A stretch of DNA of 64,000 nucleotides from an uncultured Bacillota bacterium (GTDB lineage Bacteria; Bacillota; Clostridia; Lachnospirales; Lachnospiraceae): contig CASEXH010000014.1 of assembly GCA_949291945.1 (NCBI GenBank), positions 17,009-81,008 on the forward strand. The letters are read 5' to 3'. Within the stretch, counting starts at the first letter, position 1; every line of letters begins with the position of its first letter. The notes beneath the pieces are model-generated. The model searched no databases, had not been told where the DNA came from, and saw only the letters and a list, made by a program, of their open reading frames with translations. Positions 60,011 to 64,000 of the stretch are shown here, one piece after another. The position numbers and the translations under genes are program-made.

Positions 60011-61701
60011 TTGTCGGTCTCCTTATATAAACGCCATAACAGTGTGAAATGCTCCTGATAAAGAAAATGTGTTTCCACATCTTCTTTGGAATGGACAATG
60101 ATCTTATCAACTGTCTTTTGCACAATGTCTGCAGTCACTTCATCCGGATATGGAAGGGAAGTAAATAACTTGAGCCACGGATTTTCCATGGTCAAAGCAA
60201 GCTTCAAGGTATTGAGTTTTTGAGCTGATTTTTCCAGCTTGTTGGCTGCATGATTGAGCTTTTCCTTCAGAAGCGACATGGTTTCGGCATACTCCGATTC
60301 ATTGATAATATTATCTGCATAGTGTTCGAACAGGCTTGCCTGCTCTGCTTTCAGTATATCGGCTTGCCGGGAAGTCTGATTTAAAGCGTCCTGGCATTTT
60401 TCCACATACCTGTCCGCTTGTTGCTTGCCTTTCGGGGAGCGGAGCCAGTTGGAAAGAAGTTCTGCCAGCTGAAATTGTTCCTGCAATTGATTGAGGACGA
60501 TGATATCCAACATTGTCTTTCGGATATTTGTATAATGCGGACCGTGATTCTTGTGAGTTTCATTGAAGCATATATATTTCCTGTCCGGAGCAGAAGAGCC
60601 GGTTTGAAAGCTGGAGCACATGACTCTTCCGCAGACAGGACATAGAAGTTTGCCCTTATAGGAGTTGGGATTTGCTTCATCCAGGAGGGCATTTTTTTGC
60701 GTCTGCTGCTTGTGCCTTTTTGTAACTGCTTTTAGGCGCAGATTAATGCGGGTATATTCTTCGTAAGTGATATATCCCGGGTGGCTGTTTGGAACCACGA
60801 TCCACTCATTTTCCGGGATTTCCGGACGGTAGTTGAAGGGATCGCACTTTCTGGTATAACTTTTGCCGCAGACAAAATCACCGGTATAAGTGCGGTTTTT
60901 CAGGATGAAGTCTACTTGGTAGCGGTTCCAGAGCCGGGAGTTCCTTTTATCCGGTCTGTTATATCGGAATTCCATAGGTGCAGGGACGGGTGCGTTCATT
61001 TCTCTTAGCCGCTTCGCAATCGTAGCGCTTGGAATTTCTTCCAAAGCCCAGGTGAATAACATCCGTACATAATAGCTGAGTTCCGGATCAAAGGTCAGGT
61101 GCTTTGGTCGGTCGGGATCGTATATATATCCATATGGCTGCCCCTTCCGGAAAACGCCCTTTGCTTTTCGCAGATCGTAGCTGTCAGAAAAACGCCGGGA
61201 AAGATCCCGTGAGTAGTAATCATTTAAAATATTCTTCAAAATGATGGAGAGAGCGCCGGGATCAGATGTCATGCTGTCAAATCGGTCAGCGACAGCGATA
61301 AAGCGTATGTTTAGGTGAGGAAGCAGTACTTCCAGAAAATAACCGGTCTCCCAGTAGTTCCTGCCAAACCTGGAGAGATCTTTGACCACAATGCAGTTGA
61401 TCTTGCCTGCCTGGATATCCTCGATCATCCGAAGAAAGGCAGGACGCTGAAAATTCATGCCTGTCCAGCCACGATCCACATACTCTTCTGCCAGGTGAAG
61501 TTCCGGATGCTGGGAAACATAGTTTCTCAACAGGCGGAGCTGGGATTCTATGCTGTCCTCATTTATATGATGGACATTGTCACACAGGGAAAGCCTTGCA
61601 TAAATGGCAGTATGATTTACGGTGTCAACAGATTCCGGGAGAATATAGGATTCCCTTCCTGTCTGTTCCAGCTGCTTATTGTGTCTGCTGATTCTTGCCA
61701 T
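60007..61701 (-). CDS. Large serine recombinase 2
   Basis: 564 residues. YARLS at 34-38, catalytic serine in S50-IESQ, DLSRFGRN with both arginines, then the recombinase domain, a zinc ribbon (CPVCGRVMCSSFQTG) and a C-terminal coiled coil ending NPWLKLFTSLPYPDEV. An unusual 30-residue N-terminal extension precedes the resolvase domain. It overlaps recombinase 1 by four bases and begins eleven bases after recombinase 3. Its C-terminus closely matches the partial recombinase at the window end, so the two are recent paralogues. Confidence 0.93.
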   Translation of the reverse strand: MARISRHNKQLEQTGRESYILPESVDTVNHTAIYARLSLCDNVHHINEDSIESQLRLLRNYVSQHPELHLAEEYVDRGWTGMNFQRPAFLRMIEDIQAGKINCIVVKDLSRFGRNYWETGYFLEVLLPHLNIRFIAVADRFDSMTSDPGALSIILKNILNDYYSRDLSRRFSDSYDLRKAKGVFRKGQPYGYIYDPDRPKHLTFDPELSYYVRMLFTWALEEIPSATIAKRLREMNAPVPAPMEFRYNRPDKRNSRLWNRYQVDFILKNRTYTGDFVCGKSYTRKCDPFNYRPEIPENEWIVVPNSHPGYITYEEYTRINLRLKAVTKRHKQQTQKNALLDEANPNSYKGKLLCPVCGRVMCSSFQTGSSAPDRKYICFNETHKNHGPHYTNIRKTMLDIIVLNQLQEQFQLAELLSNWLRSPKGKQQADRYVEKCQDALNQTSRQADILKAEQASLFEHYADNIINESEYAETMSLLKEKLNHAANKLEKSAQKLNTLKLALTMENPWLKLFTSLPYPDEVTADIVQKTVDKIIVHSKEDVETHFLYQEHFTLLWRLYKETDK

Positions 61702-61712
61702 AGAGGTGCCTC

Positions 61713-63368
61713 CTAAAAATCGGAATCGCCGCTTTTAATCAGGTTGAGGTAATTAAGCAGGTTGCTTTTTGCTTCTTGTTTTATTGGCTGAAATTCCAGT
61801 GGGGCATCAGCGTAAAGATAAATGCGATAAATGTATTTCCGGGCAATGTCCAGCGTGATTTCAAAATTTTCATCAAGCTGGGTATACAGCATAAGCCAGG
61901 GATTGGTTACTTTAAATGCCCGGTGGAAAGCTTTCTTTTCTTTGATCGCCTCTGCCGGTTCCAGCTGTTGTTGGTCGGTTCTTTCTTTAAGAACCGGAAG
62001 GCCGGCAGAGTTCTTTTTACCAGTTTCTGTGAGTGTATTAATTCTGTCCTGAAAATATTTTTCCAGCTGTTGATAGATTTCACTGTTTTTTCCGTCCTTC
62101 ATCAGTTCATATATTTTAAGGGCAAGCCTGCGTTCTTCCGAAAGAGCTTGTTTTACTGCGGGAAGGATCTCGCTCAGCCGGATAGGAGTATAGCTGCAGG
62201 CATTTTTAAGGTTCTTTTTGCGGCTGGAACAAATATACACGGCATAATGATGGCGGACATTAACACAATGATAAAAATGCATGATGCGGCCGCAGTGTCC
62301 GCAAAACAAATGATTACGGAACGGTGTAGAAGAGTATTCCGGCAGATCATGGGGCGCTCCATCTTTTTCTATCAATCGTCTGCGCTTTTGTTCTTGCAGT
62401 TGCTGTACTTTATCGAATATCTCACGGGGAACAAGCGGTTCATGGTGGTGTGGGATAATTTGTTCCTCACTGTTCCAATACATGGTTGTATCTTCTCGGT
62501 CAGGATGGAGGAAGGCATTCTCTCTGCCGCAAATGTAATCGCCGGTATACATCCGGTTGCGCAAAATGATTGAGACACTTCCAAACGTCCAGCTGTTACT
62601 TGGAGACATTTTTTTATAATTGGTTCCGAGTTGGGATTTTCGCATAGAAGGTGTGGGAGCATTCATAGCCGTCAGCTTTTTAGCGATCCGTCCCGGGCTT
62701 GTTCCGGATGCATATTCTTCAAATATAAACCGGACATACTGCGCTGTCTCCGGATCAATATCCATGTGTGACTCGCTGTCCTGGTTGAAATTGTACCCGT
62801 AGGGAATTTTCCGTTTGCTGAAAACCCACCGGCCTTTATCTGTCTCCGTTTCTGTGACCGTTTCGCTGTAGGCGTGATCAGAGCGCATGTTCCCCCGGAG
62901 AATTTCTTCTAACCGGAAAAAAGAGCCGGTTTCCGGTTCGGATCTGTTGCTGTCATAGTTGTCCTGGATGGAAATAATGCGAAGTTCCAGTAAAGGGAAC
63001 TGGCACAGCATATAGTATTCTGTTTCTGCCTTGTTTTTTCCAAATGTGTCAAGACTGTATATTACGATACAGTTATACTTACCGTTTTCTATATCGAGAA
63101 GGAGCTGTTGTAACTGTGGCAGAGATTGATGTGAATCCATTTTCTGACAGTCCATGTAGATCCTCTCGGTGGTCACATCCGGCAGATCCTGCAGGTGGGC
63201 TTTTATGGCGATAATCTGTGAGACTGTCGTAGGATCGAATTCATCCGGCTGTACTTGATCCTTAAATTTACGCCGTGCATAGAGTACGGCGTGGTAAGCC
63301 TTTACTGGCTTTGGCGAAACAGTCTCTGCAGTGTGCTCTGCTGGTTCAGGATTTCTGAGAGTTGTCAT
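61713..63368 (-). CDS. Recombinase-family protein 3, catalytic residues lost
   Basis: 551 residues from the ATG at 63368-63366, with GAAAGGAG upstream; a longer frame reads into the upstream gene. It aligns along its length with the neighbouring serine recombinases (KIPYGYNFNQDSESHMDIDP, zinc ribbon CGHCGRIMHFYHC, coiled coil, NPWLMLYTQLDE). The resolvase domain is altered: YARRK for YARLS, TTVSQ where SIESQ is expected (Thr47 for the catalytic Ser) and LDTFGKN where LSRFGRN is expected, losing both catalytic arginines. It probably acts only as a structural or directionality subunit. Confidence 0.85.
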   Translation of the reverse strand: MTTLRNPEPAEHTAETVSPKPVKAYHAVLYARRKFKDQVQPDEFDPTTVSQIIAIKAHLQDLPDVTTERIYMDCQKMDSHQSLPQLQQLLLDIENGKYNCIVIYSLDTFGKNKAETEYYMLCQFPLLELRIISIQDNYDSNRSEPETGSFFRLEEILRGNMRSDHAYSETVTETETDKGRWVFSKRKIPYGYNFNQDSESHMDIDPETAQYVRFIFEEYASGTSPGRIAKKLTAMNAPTPSMRKSQLGTNYKKMSPSNSWTFGSVSIILRNRMYTGDYICGRENAFLHPDREDTTMYWNSEEQIIPHHHEPLVPREIFDKVQQLQEQKRRRLIEKDGAPHDLPEYSSTPFRNHLFCGHCGRIMHFYHCVNVRHHYAVYICSSRKKNLKNACSYTPIRLSEILPAVKQALSEERRLALKIYELMKDGKNSEIYQQLEKYFQDRINTLTETGKKNSAGLPVLKERTDQQQLEPAEAIKEKKAFHRAFKVTNPWLMLYTQLDENFEITLDIARKYIYRIYLYADAPLEFQPIKQEAKSNLLNYLNLIKSGDSDF

Positions 63369-63402
63369 GTGTTTGTCTCCTTTCTCGGGTCTTCGGTTGT
63401 GT

Positions 63403-64000
63403 TTATGATGTTGCAAGCGTCTCCTTGTATGCCTTCCATAACAGTGAGAAAAATTCCTGGTGGAGAAATACAACTTCCGCATCGTCTTCAGAGCGGACGA
63501 GAATACGGTCTATAGTTTTCTGCACAAGAGAGGCATTCATCTCATCTGGATAAGGAATCGCTGTAAATAATTTCAGCCACGGATTGGATGCTGTCATGGC
63601 TGTCTGTATAGTAGAGAGCTGTTTAGCAGCTTTCTCCATCTGTTCGGATGCTTGCTGCAGTTTGGCTCTCAGAAGCGACAGTGCCTCTGTATAGTCTTCT
63701 TCATTAATGATATATTCTGCATGGTTCTCAAAAAGGGCGGTTCTTTCTTCCCTTAAATTATCATATTGTAATTTCGACTTATTTAAGGTTTCCTGGTATG
63801 CTTCGATCTGTTGACAGGATTTCTGTTTTCCATCAGGGGAGCGAAGCCAGGAGGAAAGCAGTCTGGCAAGCTGGCATTGTGTCTGCAGCTGGTTTAATAC
63901 GATCATATCCAGCATTTGTTTTCCGATTGCAAAATAATGTGTTTTCTGCACTCTTGAGGCTTCCCGGAAACAGACATAGTGCAATCTGTTTGCAGGCTGA
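63403..64000 (-). CDS. Large serine recombinase 4, C-terminal part
   Basis: The frame is open to the window edge, so the N-terminal catalytic part lies outside. The visible part is the C-terminal coiled coil: QMLDMIVLNQLQTQCQLARL, then SSWLRSPDGKQK and NPWLKLFTAIPYPDE, which parallels recombinase 2 almost segment by segment. It ends 34 bases before the start of recombinase 3 and on the same strand, so four recombinases are in one run. Confidence 0.88.
   Translation of the reverse strand, partial: QPANRLHYVCFREASRVQKTHYFAIGKQMLDMIVLNQLQTQCQLARLLSSWLRSPDGKQKSCQQIEAYQETLNKSKLQYDNLREERTALFENHAEYIINEEDYTEALSLLRAKLQQASEQMEKAAKQLSTIQTAMTASNPWLKLFTAIPYPDEMNASLVQKTIDRILVRSEDDAEVVFLHQEFFSLLWKAYKETLATS

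Overview
The window looks like a chromosomal segment of a Clostridia bacterium, most likely Lachnospiraceae. The evidence is the gene order mnmG-rsmG ... parA-parB-DUF4446-serS-DUF3881, strong GGAGG ribosome sites with some TTG/GTG starts, an [FeFe]-hydrogenase maturation operon, a SigI/RsgI pair and multi-recombinase mobile elements. mnmG/rsmG and three perfect parS sites beside parAB place the left end near the chromosomal origin. No species is claimed.

Layout. (1) 0-8.4 kb: end of mnmG, rsmG, a rubredoxin-headed GltB-like flavoprotein, and a four-gene Gld-type ABC system ending in a DUF4340 protein. (2) 8.4-14.5 kb: parS sites, a membrane alpha/beta hydrolase, parA, parB, DUF4446, serS, DUF3881. 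(3) 14.6-20.6 kb: a SigI-type sigma factor, its RsgI-type anti-sigma factor, a lipoprotein with RsgI-like and PepSY domains, then VTC, DUF4956 and CotH proteins. Two promoters with identical TACCCCG-N18-CGTA architecture precede the sigma gene and the lipoprotein gene. (4) 20.6-24.7 kb: TM1266-type regulator, hydE, hydG, hydF. (5) 24.7-30.0 kb on the minus strand: thiT behind a TPP riboswitch, a 53-bp tandem repeat array, a phosphohexomutase, and a divergent GroEL paralogue followed by a trigger-factor-C-like protein. (6) 30-38.3 kb: PanB-like, LuxR-type regulator, SDR, GH31, a frameshifted AraC regulator and a SulP transporter.

(7) 38.4-43.2 kb is a patchwork: Fic protein, a YolD-like gene broken by one nonsense codon, a 5'-truncated hydrolase, tRNA-Arg(CCT), an ECF sigma/anti-sigma pair with a small secreted protein, and an HtrA fragment. 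(8) 43.3-46.8 kb: a coiled-coil membrane protein and a polysaccharide locus (WbpM/CapD-type dehydratase plus a sugar transferase cut off near residue 145). (9) From about 46.77 kb to the end the DNA is visibly AT-richer and accessory. It holds an uncharacterised cassette: a large HTH/Rossmann/YbaK-like protein divergent from a radical-SAM enzyme, a DPPW methyltransferase-like protein and an ASCH-kinase-MazG fusion. Next come an XRE gene destroyed by point mutations and by a 277-bp MITE-like insertion, a five-gene cargo block (zinc metallopeptidase, membrane proteins, DUF2971), and a run of four large serine recombinases, the third of which has lost its catalytic residues and the fourth of which runs off the window.

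The strongest candidate for an undescribed system is 47.8-54.2 kb, whose enzyme set suggests nucleotide or nucleic-acid modification, possibly defence-related. Second are the GroEL/TF-C pair and the SigI-linked VTC-DUF4956-CotH operon. No search or alignment was run; all family calls come from reading the translated sequences.
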